Shown here: piece by piece, positions 1-8,939 of the stretch
Layout of the letters: the number at the start of each line of letters is the position of its first letter
Numbering within the stretch: the first letter of the stretch is position 1
Program-made: the position numbers and the translations under genes
NCBI GenBank assembly: GCA_025559845.1
Contig: CP048472.1
Span: 113,577 to 177,576, forward strand
From: Agrobacterium tumefaciens
GTDB taxonomy: Bacteria; Pseudomonadota; Alphaproteobacteria; Rhizobiales; Rhizobiaceae
Direction of reading: 5' to 3'
Length of the DNA: 64,000 bases
The notes under the pieces: generated by a model
Told to the model about the DNA's origin: nothing
Seen by the model: only the letters and a program-made list of their open reading frames with translations
Databases searched by the model: none

Positions 1-834
1 ACCGATAATATTGGTACCTATGCAAGCCGGAAAAACGAACGAGCTCGGCTGGCTACAGAGACCGGGAAATACGAATCGGAGCACATTTTCGGATTTAAGG
101 TCGTCCACGATACTTTGCGGGCGACCAAAGAAGGCCGTCGTCTCGAAAGGCCAATGCCGGCATACCTCGAATACAAGGAGCTTCATCGGCAACACGTAGG
201 GACAGGAAGAGGACGGACTGGACTGGTCGGGCGCGGATGGCCAGATGATGCGAGCTATCGCGCAGATCAAAGGGCAACCCTGTCGGACCCTGTTGCGTCC
301 GCGGAAGGTGCAACAGCTTCAAATGGGTACCAGTTGAACCAGCTGGGCTACGCGCACCAGCTCGCCACCCATGGTCTCCAAAGTGAAACGCCCGATGGGG
401 TTACCATGCCAATTCAAGTTGCGACAATTAGCTACAACTATACAGTGAGTCGTGATCCGGTCCTTTCACCACCCAGCAAAGAACAAGCGCCCCCATTGCT
501 ACACCTTGGGCCTCGTGGGCAAACGGAAGCTGTGCTTGCCCGCGAGACCGCATTGACCGGAAAATGGCCAACTCTCGAGCGTGAGTGTCAAGTGTATCAG
601 CGGTTTTTGGCCCTGTACGACGTAAAGAAGGATCTGGACGCCAAACAACTTGGTGTACGGCAGAAAAAGCAGGCACTCGTTGCGGCGTTGAACCGGACCG
701 CCGGCTTAATTGGCGCGTCACCTTTGGAAGCTCAATCGTCGACCGCTAAGGTTGAATATACTACCGACGAGCCCGATGAACGACGGGTTTATGATCCGCG
801 CGATCGAGGCAGAGACAAAGCGTTCAATCGCTGA
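1..834 (+). CDS. virD5: VirD5, C-terminal part (5' truncated by window edge)
   Basis: The frame is open from the first base to a TGA at 832-834, so this is the last ~277 codons of a longer gene that starts outside the window. The translated tail is polar and charged, with no membrane segment, and ends in Arg/Asp-rich sequence (PRDRGRDKAFNR). An Arg-rich, positively charged tail is typical of proteins exported by the VirB/VirD4 type IV system. VirD5 is a large effector that enters the plant cell and acts in the nucleus. The identification rests mainly on position directly upstream of the virE cluster on the same strand, and on the tail; I cannot align the full protein. A virD-linked effector other than VirD5 is possible but less likely. 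Confidence 0.7.
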   Translation, partial: TDNIGTYASRKNERARLATETGKYESEHIFGFKVVHDTLRATKEGRRLERPMPAYLEYKELHRQHVGTGRGRTGLVGRGWPDDASYRADQRATLSDPVASAEGATASNGYQLNQLGYAHQLATHGLQSETPDGVTMPIQVATISYNYTVSRDPVLSPPSKEQAPPLLHLGPRGQTEAVLARETALTGKWPTLERECQVYQRFLALYDVKKDLDAKQLGVRQKKQALVAALNRTAGLIGASPLEAQSSTAKVEYTTDEPDERRVYDPRDRGRDKAFNR

Positions 835-903
835 CAAAGTCGCCTAGACAATGATTGTTACGGACTTCGCAATCGATTTCTTGACAGCAGTGCCATTCAA
901 CTT

Positions 904-1470
904 TTGATCCACCATCTGCTTGTCTCGTCCCTGGAAAATAATCGGCGGAGAAACGCACGACAGCTTCTATTGCCAAGCCCCGTGCGATCGATCTCATGGC
1001 ATATTCCCGTTATGGTCGATTTTTCGAGGGGCCGCGCAACCTCTCTCAGCAAAGATGAAGTTCTCGCGGGTCCGCCATGGGTCTCCAGGAAAATCCTGGG
1101 CGTCACGGTCGGTAAAGAATTGAAGACTTTAAGCAAACGCGAGCTTGACGCTCAAAGATTACGCGCCGCGGAACGCGCCCTCGATAAACAAGTCTGGCAG
1201 AATCCTCCCGTTAACCCCTCCCGGTCGCAACGAGGAGATGCCAATAGTCATCTTCGAAACGAACGCGATGAGCGGCTAGAGTCGGAGATGACGATCGCGC
1301 ATCAAGCCGCTTCCGTCTCCGTTGGCGAGGATCGCCAAGCTCTTGATGCCGCTCGATCGACCTTGAATGAACTGCACAACTCGCCATCGTCGGATGATAG
1401 GGCAAACTTGAGTTCGCCGAGAGCCGAAATTTGCGACCGTACAACGTATCCGCCGTCTCCATCCCATTGA
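904..1470 (+). pseudogene. virE3-like fragment between virD5 and virE1
   Basis: A 188-codon reading frame (TTG at 904; the frame is open without stop from 835) contains KILGVTV followed by KELKTLSKRELDAQRLR. This closely matches KILGVTV plus RKLTTLSEQEHDAQKLR in the full-length VirE3 encoded downstream (5187-5262). Similarity covers only ~40 residues around 1087-1210; the rest is low-complexity, polar sequence. There is no convincing ribosome binding site. It is best read as a partial, decayed duplicate of virE3, or a small divergent virE-linked gene (a 'virE0'-type position). Function unknown. Confidence 0.5.
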
Positions 1471-2288
1471 ATACGGATATTCCTGAGCATTGAGGTCCGT
1501 GCCAATACGTCTCCGGCAAGAGCTGGAGATTTGGCATGGCGGATGATGAGGGATTTGCTGGGCGCTTTGAGATTGTCGAGGCGCGTCGAGGAATACTATC
1601 CCCCTCGACAAGCGAAGAGTCTGATCCGTGGGGTCGAGGCCGTGCAGAACACCGTAAACGCTAACGGCGGGATCCCGAATGACCAGTCATTGTGGCATTC
1701 CGAAAGAATTACATTCACACGGCACCGGTTACTCGATCACTATCTCCTGCGGCCTTATTCGATAAAGTCGTGCTAACTCCGTGACTTGGCAAGAATTACA
1801 TATGAAACGCGATATTCGTTTAATGACGGAGGCTCGGATGGTAGATTCACCGAAGGCTCAATTCTATTAGGAGTCTTGATTGTGTCCGAAGAGTGACTGC
1901 CGCTGCAGCAGCCTAGAAAGCAATGCACGGTGATGATGTTGATCGGACGGCTTTCGTCCCGCCAGGCTACCGGCTGAAGCCGCTTACGTCGATAGTCAAG
2001 TTGACCTGGCGGCAAACCGACAACCTCACTGTGTGACTTGTTTTGAGCGACTTTTGGTTCAAGAGAAAGATGAAAACCGTCGACGATTGTGGGCTTCCGG
2101 CAAAGCATGCGCCACGTCTGAAGAGAGTTGTGCAGGAGGCCCTACACTCGCACCGGGCCATTCGGGGCCATGAAGATGGAGCAAACCTTAATTTGCACCG
2201 ATAATTTTCCGTTCGATGGAGTTGGGCTGGGCAGGATCGGAGCGGAAGGCACTAGGAAAAGCGTAATTTCTGTAGGAGAAACAATGAT
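1471..2288 (+). other. virE upstream region, no supported gene
   Basis: About 820 bases without a convincing gene. Short frames occur on both strands (81 codons at 1531 on plus, 111 codons ending 1773 on minus) but none shows a family motif. The virE promoter must lie in the last 200 bases. I saw AT-rich sequence near 2186-2200 but no clean VirG box. Confidence 0.4.
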
Positions 2289-2480
2289 ATGGTGATCATC
2301 AAGCTAAATGCGAATAAAAACATGCCTGTCTTGGCGGTTGAGAAGCCGCAAGAAATTCACAAAGAGGAGTTGAGCGACCATCACCAGTCAAATGGCTTTA
2401 CGAGTTTGGATCTCGAAATGATTGAACTGGAGAATTTTGTCCTTCACTGCCCGCTCCCCGAAGAAAACCTAGCCGGCTAA
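2289..2480 (+). CDS. virE1: VirE1, secretion chaperone of VirE2
   Basis: Small acidic protein of 63 residues immediately upstream of virE2 (13-base gap), as in all virE operons. VirE1 binds VirE2 in the bacterium, keeps it from aggregating and from binding single-stranded DNA, and is needed for its export; it is not itself exported. The C-terminal half (residues 35-60, rich in Leu, Glu and Ile) would form the amphipathic helix that contacts VirE2. The ribosome binding site AGGAG (2274-2278) lies 10 bases upstream. A four-codon frame ATG-ATA-TGG-TGA starts at 2284, closer to that site, and overlaps the virE1 start in another frame. Confidence 0.88.
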   Translation: MVIIKLNANKNMPVLAVEKPQEIHKEELSDHHQSNGFTSLDLEMIELENFVLHCPLPEENLAG

Positions 2481-2493
2481 AAGGAGTTAGACG

Positions 2494-4164
2494 ATGGATC
2501 CGAAGGCCGAAGGCAATGGTGAAAATATCACTGAGACCGCAGCAGGCAATGTCGAAACTTCTGATTTCGTGAATTTGAAGCGCCAGAAGAGGGAGGGCGT
2601 AAATTCCACCGGGATGTCCGAAATTGATATGACGGGTAGCCAAGAAACTCCCGAACACAACATGCACGGAAGCCCGACTCACACGGATGATCTCGGCCCG
2701 CGGTTGGATGCGGACATGCTCGATTCTCAGTCAAGTCATGTTTCTAGCAGCGCTCAAGGCAATCGGTCTGAGGTTGAAAATGAGCTATCCAACTTATTCG
2801 CGAAGATGGCTTTACCAGGCCATGATCGGCGTACCGACGAGTATATTCTTGTGCGGCAAACCGGACAAGACAAGTTCGCAGGTACTACTAAAGGTAACCT
2901 CGATCATCTGCCCACCAAGGCGGAATTCAATGCGAGCTGCCGGCTCTATAGGGATGGAGTCGGCAACTACTATCCCCCGCCCCTCGCATTCGAGAGGATC
3001 GATATCCCGGAGCAATTGGCTGCACAATTGCATAACCTGGAGCCAAGAGAACAGAGTAAACAGTGTTTTCAGTACAAGTTGGAAGTCTGGAATCGCGCTC
3101 ACGCAGAGATGGGCATCACTGGCACCGACATCTTCTATCAAACAGACAAGAATATTAAGCTCGACCGAAATTATAAATTGAGGCCTGAGGATAGATATAT
3201 ACAAACAGAGAAATACGGGCGCAGAGAAATTCAAAAACGCTATGAGCACCAGTTTCAAGCTGGTTCACTGCTGCCGGATATCTTAATCAAGACCCCGCAA
3301 AATGATATACATTTCTCGTACAGGTTTGCGGGCGACGCTTACGCTAACAAGCGATTTGAGGAATTCGAACGCGCAATCAAAACTAAATACGGTAGCGATA
3401 CCGAGATCAAGCTCAAATCCAAATCTGGGATTATGCATGACTCCAAATATTTGGAATCATGGGAGCGGGGCAGTGCGGATATCCGTTTCGCAGAGTTCGC
3501 CGGCGAGAATCGAGCTCACAACAAGCAGTTTCCGGCTGCGACTGTGAATATGGGAAGGCAGCCAGATGGCCAGGGAGGCATGACTCGCGATCGCCATGTA
3601 AGCGTTGACTACCTATTGCAAAACCTACCCAACTCCCCTTGGACGCAAGCCTTGAAAGAGGGAAAGTTGTGGGATCGAGTTCAGGTCCTTGCTCGCGACG
3701 GAAACCGTTACATGTCACCTTCAAGACTGGAATATTCCGACCCCGAACACTTTACCCAACTGATGGATAAAGTTGGTCTGCCCGTGTCGATGGGTCGGCA
3801 AAGTCATGCGAATAGTGTCAAGTTTGAGCAGTTTGACAGACAGGCAGCGGTTATTGTTGCGGATGGCCCGAACTTACGTGAGGTTCCAGATTTGTCCCCG
3901 GAAAAGTTGCAACAACTGTCTCAAAAAGATGTCCTGATAGCGGATCGCAATGAAAAGGGGCAAAGAACCGGCACTTACACTAATGTTGTGGAATATGAGC
4001 GCCTGATGATGAAATTACCGAGCGACGCAGCGCAGCTTCTCGCTGAACCGTCCGATAGATATTCACGTGCTTTTGTCCGGCCGGAGCCAGCATTGCCCCC
4101 CATCAGTGACAGCCGGCGGACTTATGAAAGCCGACCGCGCGGCCCAACCGTAAACAGTCTGTAG
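2494..4164 (+). CDS. virE2: VirE2, exported single-stranded DNA-binding protein
   Basis: 556 residues, slightly longer than the usual ~533-549 because of a longer polar N-terminus (residues 1-100). VirE2 is exported separately from the T-strand, coats it in the plant cytoplasm and helps its nuclear import. Two nuclear-localisation elements are recognisable: KLRPEDRYIQTEKYGRR at ~228-244 and the basic stretch KTKYGSDTEIKLKSK at ~296-310. Both also belong to the DNA-binding core. The C-terminus ends SRPRGPTVNSL, the Arg-Pro-Arg type IV export signal. A strong AAGGAG site precedes the ATG. It is co-transcribed with virE1 and virE3. Confidence 0.96.
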   Translation: MDPKAEGNGENITETAAGNVETSDFVNLKRQKREGVNSTGMSEIDMTGSQETPEHNMHGSPTHTDDLGPRLDADMLDSQSSHVSSSAQGNRSEVENELSNLFAKMALPGHDRRTDEYILVRQTGQDKFAGTTKGNLDHLPTKAEFNASCRLYRDGVGNYYPPPLAFERIDIPEQLAAQLHNLEPREQSKQCFQYKLEVWNRAHAEMGITGTDIFYQTDKNIKLDRNYKLRPEDRYIQTEKYGRREIQKRYEHQFQAGSLLPDILIKTPQNDIHFSYRFAGDAYANKRFEEFERAIKTKYGSDTEIKLKSKSGIMHDSKYLESWERGSADIRFAEFAGENRAHNKQFPAATVNMGRQPDGQGGMTRDRHVSVDYLLQNLPNSPWTQALKEGKLWDRVQVLARDGNRYMSPSRLEYSDPEHFTQLMDKVGLPVSMGRQSHANSVKFEQFDRQAAVIVADGPNLREVPDLSPEKLQQLSQKDVLIADRNEKGQRTGTYTNVVEYERLMMKLPSDAAQLLAEPSDRYSRAFVRPEPALPPISDSRRTYESRPRGPTVNSL

Positions 4165-4230
4165 ATTTCCTGATACCGCGTCAGTGACGAAGCCCTTTAG
4201 TTCAAAATATGCATTTGAAAGGATTCAACA

Positions 4231-6285
4231 ATGGTCGACACGACGAAGAAGAGTGTCGCGAAGTCGCTTACGGCTGACATGCGCCGTTCTGCTAAGCGGC
4301 TTTCTAAGCAAATGCGTAAAGCCTCGCTTACTGAAGAGGAGGCAACAAGGAATCTAGCCCGGCTCGAAACGCCGGACCAGAAGCGAAAATATGTCGCCGA
4401 TATGCAGACAATCGACAAGCTGGAAGACGGCTTTCGAGGCGAAATAAGCTATAAAATGCTTGGAAATAAACAGCTTCGGGTCGACAGCCCAAAAGAATTA
4501 ACGCGCGAGCATGGTATAATAAGAAAAACAAGAAAGGTTCTGAAGCGTAACGCAGAGACTGGCAATGTTTACTTGGGTCTCCACGAAAAGAAGACCTGGA
4601 GGAGCGTTAGCAGCCATCTTTATGCCGAGGACGGTACACTTCGCGCGAAGCATGTGAAATACAAAGACGGACGCTTTGAAGAAAAATGGGAACGAGACGA
4701 AAATGGCCTGCTGTTCCGCACGCAGTTTGTCAACCGAAATCGGCTATTTCAACCTATTTCCGAGAAGGTCAGCACACCCTACCGGAGCGGACCGGAAAAC
4801 CGGCTCTTTCGTGAACTAACCCGTCGAAAAGGTTCCAAGCAGGAAACTTTTGAGCGGGACGAAAAAGGCAACCTCGAGCTCATCGGCAGCAAACGTCTCG
4901 GCTTTTCCAAGAATTCGACGAAAGCCGTGGATCGTCAGACCTCTCAGACGACAATTCGAAAACTTGGTGGCGCATTCAGCAAATCTTATAGATCCCTGCT
5001 AGACACAGAGGGCAACGAACTTGGCCGAGATATATCGAGTCATCGACGGCTCTTCAACAAGCGATCGGCTGTCTACGATGAGGCTAGCGGGCAATTGACG
5101 AGCACCAAGCATACGTTCGGTAAGATCTACAAGAGTGAAACAGCGTATTTGAACGCTGATATCAAAAAAGTCTCAAAAAAGATACTCGGCGTGACGGTTC
5201 GTCGGAAACTGACGACGCTAAGTGAACAAGAACACGACGCTCAGAAGCTGCGAAATTCGGAATCCATTGAGCATAGGAAGGCTTGGCAAGAGCGCGCAGT
5301 TATCCCTAGATCGCCTCCACGGGAGACGGCAAATGTGGATTCGGCGCCGCAGTCGCATCTGGTCAACTCTCTTAGAGACGGCCGTCGTGATGAGGCTGAG
5401 CCTAGGGTTGTGCCTGCAAAAGACCGACGATTTGATGGCGTTATACAAAATTCACCCTTGTTTCGGCAACCGAACTCCGAGCGACGGGTCGGTTCCCAAA
5501 CACTACCTCCATCGTCAAATGTGCGTGCCTCAGATCCAGTTTTTCCAAGGGAAGGCGCTAAGTCGGAAAAAGGGCCAGTGGCGGTCAATCTCCAGCGTGA
5601 TAATGAAAGGGAAAAGCAAGAGGAAAAAAACCTCAGTGAGAGGCGGGGAAATCTCTTCCGGTCAAGCCGGTCAATAACAGAGATGTCGTTTCCCGGATCG
5701 CCGGAAAGAATAACGATGTTAGGTTCGCGGCGGGCCTCGATAAACCCATCCGCCGATCCGCAATCGCCGGTCGGCAGAACGGATTCCCAAGCGCCGCCGA
5801 TGTCCTTATTTCCGATCAATAATCATCAGTCGGATCCAAACGAGCAAGAGCTCTTGAGTTTCCTGCATAGCGTGCCAGTCCCGCCGCCTTTGGAAGTACA
5901 TGGCGCACCAGGCGGGCGTGTTGAGGACAGCCTCCGTGGAGCTTCCGGAGACAGCCTGGTGCGAACGAGTTCAGTGTCGGAGAGTGTGTTCGATGAACAT
6001 TCGCAAGGGCCTTTGGAACGCGATCACTCGACCAATGCGACAAGTGAGCGCTTTGATCCGCAGGCTTTGTTTGGCGAACCGGGCTTGTCGCGCGTCTCAG
6101 AAACACGACCAGAACTCTCGATGCAAGGCGACCATTTGACAAATTCGGAACAGCAAGCGTTACTGAATGAACTGCTTAGTGTGCCATTACCGGGTCCTTT
6201 GCCGAAGGCGGATCATGAGCGACCGAGGGTTTTGGAAAGCTCACGGAGCCGAGAGCGCTCCATGTCAGGAGGGCTTTCACTTTAG
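4231..6285 (+). CDS. virE3: VirE3, exported host-range effector
   Basis: 684 residues. The N-terminal 350 residues are highly basic with KK/KR clusters that would serve as nuclear-localisation signals, followed by a polar, low-complexity C-terminal half. VirE3 enters the plant cell, can partly replace the host VIP1 protein in VirE2 import, and binds a TFIIB-related factor. The Arg-rich tail (SSRSRERSMSGGLSL) fits a VirB/D4 export signal. Two copies of an EQxxLLxxLxSVPxPxPL-like motif occur at ~538-552 and ~640-654. GAAAGGA precedes the ATG. It is the last gene of the virE cluster, 66 bases after virE2. Confidence 0.92.
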   Translation: MVDTTKKSVAKSLTADMRRSAKRLSKQMRKASLTEEEATRNLARLETPDQKRKYVADMQTIDKLEDGFRGEISYKMLGNKQLRVDSPKELTREHGIIRKTRKVLKRNAETGNVYLGLHEKKTWRSVSSHLYAEDGTLRAKHVKYKDGRFEEKWERDENGLLFRTQFVNRNRLFQPISEKVSTPYRSGPENRLFRELTRRKGSKQETFERDEKGNLELIGSKRLGFSKNSTKAVDRQTSQTTIRKLGGAFSKSYRSLLDTEGNELGRDISSHRRLFNKRSAVYDEASGQLTSTKHTFGKIYKSETAYLNADIKKVSKKILGVTVRRKLTTLSEQEHDAQKLRNSESIEHRKAWQERAVIPRSPPRETANVDSAPQSHLVNSLRDGRRDEAEPRVVPAKDRRFDGVIQNSPLFRQPNSERRVGSQTLPPSSNVRASDPVFPREGAKSEKGPVAVNLQRDNEREKQEEKNLSERRGNLFRSSRSITEMSFPGSPERITMLGSRRASINPSADPQSPVGRTDSQAPPMSLFPINNHQSDPNEQELLSFLHSVPVPPPLEVHGAPGGRVEDSLRGASGDSLVRTSSVSESVFDEHSQGPLERDHSTNATSERFDPQALFGEPGLSRVSETRPELSMQGDHLTNSEQQALLNELLSVPLPGPLPKADHERPRVLESSRSRERSMSGGLSL

Positions 6286-6655
6286 AATGAAATTACCGAT
6301 TCAAGTGTCCACCCAGTGGCTTGATTGAAACAGGCCAAGATGTGCGGAACACACCACTTCGAGGTGGTGCTCGAGGAATAGTTCAGAGTTGTGACATCCC
6401 GCTGCGCAGCCTCTACGCATATTAGATGACTCTGCGAGAACGTTTGTGTAGCTTGCAATGTAGCTATGTTGAACCGCCAGCCCATAGGAGCAATGCCGTG
6501 AGTGTCTCATCAAAGCCCACCTGCCGTGTCGTGCGGCCCCGCGATACCTATGCCGGAAAACAGGGCTTCAGCGTAACCGATGTCCTACCCCCCCGTTGTT
6601 CTCGCCGCCCTAATCTGTGATCGGCTTTCCATGGACGAGCAACGGGAGTTTCTCC
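6286..6655 (+). other. Gap between virE3 and IS66 remnant
   Basis: 370 bases with no supported gene. It should hold the virE3 terminator and the outer end of the IS66-type remnant. GTAACCG at ~6574 resembles the start of IS66-family ends, but no partner end is present to prove it. Confidence 0.35.
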
Positions 6656-7044
6656 ATGGAGAGTACATTGGAGTTTCTCACAACCAGGAAGTCTGGACGT
6701 GAGATTCACCGGCATTGGCCGGACGAGGTCAAGGCGCAGATCGTTTCGGAAAGCTTGAGACCTGGCGCGCGATGGTGAATGAGGGCGCCGAGCGCTATGG
6801 ATTGCGGGCGAACCGCCTTTCGACTTGGCGAACGATGGCGCGGCAGGGCAAGCTTGTTCTACCTGCACCCGATGACCCAGTGGAGTTCGCAGCGGTAGTC
6901 ATCGATCCACCCGTTGCGGAGCCGCTGATCAATAAAACTAGCCGCCCTGAGATCATCGTCGGCGCTGTCACCATCCGCCTGGAAGAAGGTGCGTCTGCCG
7001 CCCGCATTGCCGCTATTGCGCGTGCCTGCGCGGTTCCGGCATGA
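6656..7044 (+). pseudogene. IS66 orfA (accessory transposition protein), frameshifted
   Basis: Translation from the ATG at 6656 begins MESTLEFLTTRKSGREIH and runs through DEVKAQIVSESLRPGA, a typical IS66 OrfA helix-turn-helix start. It then hits a TGA at ~6773. The remainder (VNEGAERYGLRANRLSTWRTM) continues in another frame from ~6770 to 7044. Two extra bases near 6765-6774 account for the shift. The C-terminal half, with AAVVIDPPV and VGAVTIRLEEGASAARIAAI, is otherwise well preserved, so decay looks recent. Confidence 0.75.
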
Positions 7045-7150
7045 TCTTTCCGTCGAACCGCGTACGGATCATGGTCGCGACCAAGCCGGTCGACTTCCGT
7101 AAAGGTCATGATGGATTGGCGGCATTGGTCAAGAATGAGCTGCGCAAAGA
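7041..7150 (+). pseudogene. IS66 orfB (TnpB), 3' truncated
   Basis: Starts ATG at 7041, overlapping the orfA stop by four bases as in intact IS66 elements. It encodes MIFPSNRVRIMVATKPVDFR and continues through [16 protein letters not shown], the conserved N-terminus of IS66 OrfB (~115 residues when intact). Past ~7150 the frame runs into sequence that is antisense traR and loses all similarity, ending at 7298. Confidence 0.75.
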
Positions 7151-7477
7151 TGCCGTAATCGGCCGCATGCGCATAGAAGGTGCGCTCTTCCTTCGACAGC
7201 CCCGGCCGTTCCTGCTCCCCGACCATGCGAAGACATGCTTCCTGGATCTTGCGCGTTTGACGACCGGATCGAGGGCGTCGAATTTCTTGTCGAAATAGGT
7301 TGATTGCCACTCGCGGTGATAGTTGGTCACCGCGATGATATGCTTGTGCTGGATGTGAAGGTAGGCAAAACCGGTGAAGCCGAAATGCTCGGCGAAGTCC
7401 GCGAGCCCGGTCTTCAGGATGCATTCATCGCCCTCGATTGCGGCAAGATCGGTCAACTTGTCCAGCCAGTGCTGCAT
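7150..7477 (-). pseudogene. traR: TraR quorum-sensing activator, truncated and frameshifted
   Basis: From the ATG at 7477 the product begins [20 protein letters not shown] and continues with [25 protein letters not shown] and [12 protein letters not shown]. This is the acyl-homoserine-lactone-binding domain of Ti-plasmid TraR. One G is missing in the run at 7217-7220. Restoring it gives [19 protein letters not shown], again TraR-like, up to the junction with IS66 orfB near 7150. About 109 of ~234 residues remain, and the LuxR-type DNA-binding domain is absent. The product cannot activate tra genes. Intact TraR would pair with TraI (63002-63637) and the tra boxes near 63700. Confidence 0.88.
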
Positions 7478-7555
7478 TCCATACCCCCATCTGTGATTAC
7501 AACTATCCTTGTCGTCGCGGTCCGCCTCGACAGTCGGCGACCGGGAGCCCCAAGG

Positions 7556-8186
7556 ACCGGGGCCATGGCGCGCAACTGATCGCGGAAATCGAGGCCGCGA
7601 TAGTTGGATTCCAGGTAGGCGTGGCTGAAGTCAATCAGGGCTACGACATCCGGATGATTGACGGCTTTCACCGTTGCGGCAACTTCGGCCGGAGTCTGAC
7701 GATACTGGCCCGGCTCCGTTGTGAAAATATTCTCAAAGGCGATGCGAATACCGTACGCTTTGGCATGCTCGCCCAATTCGAGCAGCGCTTCGCATTGACG
7801 CTCGTCAGCGCCGGCGCGTTGAGCGATCTGATCGGCGCGCAGAAAGCCCGCGTGCTGGACGAGAACGCGGGCGTCGATGCTGTCGCAAAGCTCGACCAGT
7901 GCCTTTGCAGCATCGACCTGGTGCCGGCGCGTTGCCGGGTCCATGAAGTTCGAGGACACGAGGCCGTGCACGGTATAGCGGAAGGAAAACGTCTCAAGAA
8001 GGGTTCTGAGCCGATCGGCACGCTCTTTGACGATGCGGCCACCCGCGATCAGATCGAGGCTGGAAAGGGCGAGTTCGACCGTGTCGACGCCGATTGCCTC
8101 AAGGCGGCGCAGCTCTCTCTCTCGAGGTTGTCAAGCTCGCCGTCCGTCGATGCCGTATTGAAGCCCGTTGCGATAATATCGTTCAT
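7556..8186 (-). pseudogene. Sugar isomerase/epimerase (xylose-isomerase-like TIM barrel), frameshifted and 3' truncated
   Basis: Starts ATG at 8186 (MNDIIATGFNTASTDGELDN). A two-base expansion in the CT repeat at 8113-8123 shifts the frame. The correct frame resumes and reads VHGLVSSNFMDPATRRHQVD, then ILVQHAG-type and IAFENIFTTEPGQYR segments, then [20 protein letters not shown]. These are features of the AP-endonuclease-2/xylose-isomerase-like sugar epimerases, including metal-ligand Glu and Asp/His. Similarity ends near 7556, just before the traR start, so the 3' third is deleted. It lies 23 bases after the Nudix gene in what looks like one operon. Confidence 0.72.
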
Positions 8187-8209
8187 AATGATTTCCAGTT
8201 CTGAGGCGC

Positions 8210-8736
8210 TTAACCCGCTTTGGAGGCGACGGCGGCGGCCCGTTGGATTTCTCGTTCTTCGAGCCTCGCAAAGAGGCCGCGTAGCTCCGGCTCGCCGACC
8301 GCCGATGCCGCCAGACGGGGACTGAACCATTGAAGCTCGCGTTGATGGCGTTCCGGAAAGTCGTCTTCCATCCGCTGGACATCGAGAAGATGGACCTGGA
8401 CCATTGCCGGAATGAACTCGCCGTCACCAAGCCTCTTCACGTAGGTGTAATGACCCCAAGCCTTTTTTCGGACGCGTCCCCGGACACCAGCCTCCTCCCA
8501 GGCTTCCTGGCTTGCGACCTCATGCGGCTTCTTTTTCGCCATTGGCCAACCTTTGGGTATACCCAGCGCCCGGTACCCCGGCTGGTAATAAGGAGAACCT
8601 CGATTGGGCCTGAACTGTCATCGGTTCGCCGATAGCAAATAGCGGCGTACTGGGTCCTGATTTCGCCGGTCCAGAGCTTGTCAGCTACCATTGCCAGTCG
8701 TGCTAAAGCTGTTTGTCCTGCAGGTTCACCGGGCAT
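8210..8736 (-). pseudogene. Nudix hydrolase, one-base frameshift
   Basis: The 5' half (ATG at 8736) reads QYAAICYRR...IEVLLITSRGTGRWVYPK and then goes out of frame. The 3' half, in another frame, reads MAKKKPHEVASQEAWEEAGV followed by a Nudix C-terminal fold and ends at 8210. Restoring one base at the CC at 8550-8551 joins them as YPKGWPMAKKK, a diphosphoinositol-polyphosphate-phosphohydrolase-like Nudix box (E-x2-A-x2-E-A-x-E-E-A-G). About 175 residues when restored. It sits between accG and the epimerase relic on the same strand. Confidence 0.68.
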
Positions 8737-8939
8737 GGCGTGATCCACCCTCGAATTGAGAAAGCGTAGCGGTCATCCCTGGCGCGGGTGCCGACGCGTT
8801 CAACGAACTGAATATTCCTTTCCGATGCAGGATTCCTTCGAAACAAGAACCGCATCCGGCTTTTGAGCGGCGCCGCGGCCTGTAAAGGCGCTGCGCCACG
8901 ATTGCGAAGAAGTGTTCAATCAAAGCGCCGGGGCTTCGA

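Larger units (their letters stand above)
6656..7150 (+). mobile_element. IS66-family remnant (orfA and 5' part of orfB only)
   Basis: Two overlapping small genes in the order orfA-orfB, typical of IS66 elements, are present on the plus strand. orfB stops matching after ~36 codons, and the large transposase gene (orfC) and right end are missing. Its broken end coincides with the truncated 3' end of a traR relic read on the other strand (~7150). An insertion or a later deletion therefore destroyed both. It cannot transpose. Confidence 0.75.

Noticed and set aside
1773..2108. 111-codon minus-strand frame before virE1
   Set aside because: No recognisable domain, alternative start, no context.
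2180..2205. Possible VirG box before virE1
   Set aside because: Only a loose match (TTAATTTGCACC); not enough to annotate, although a box is expected somewhere here.
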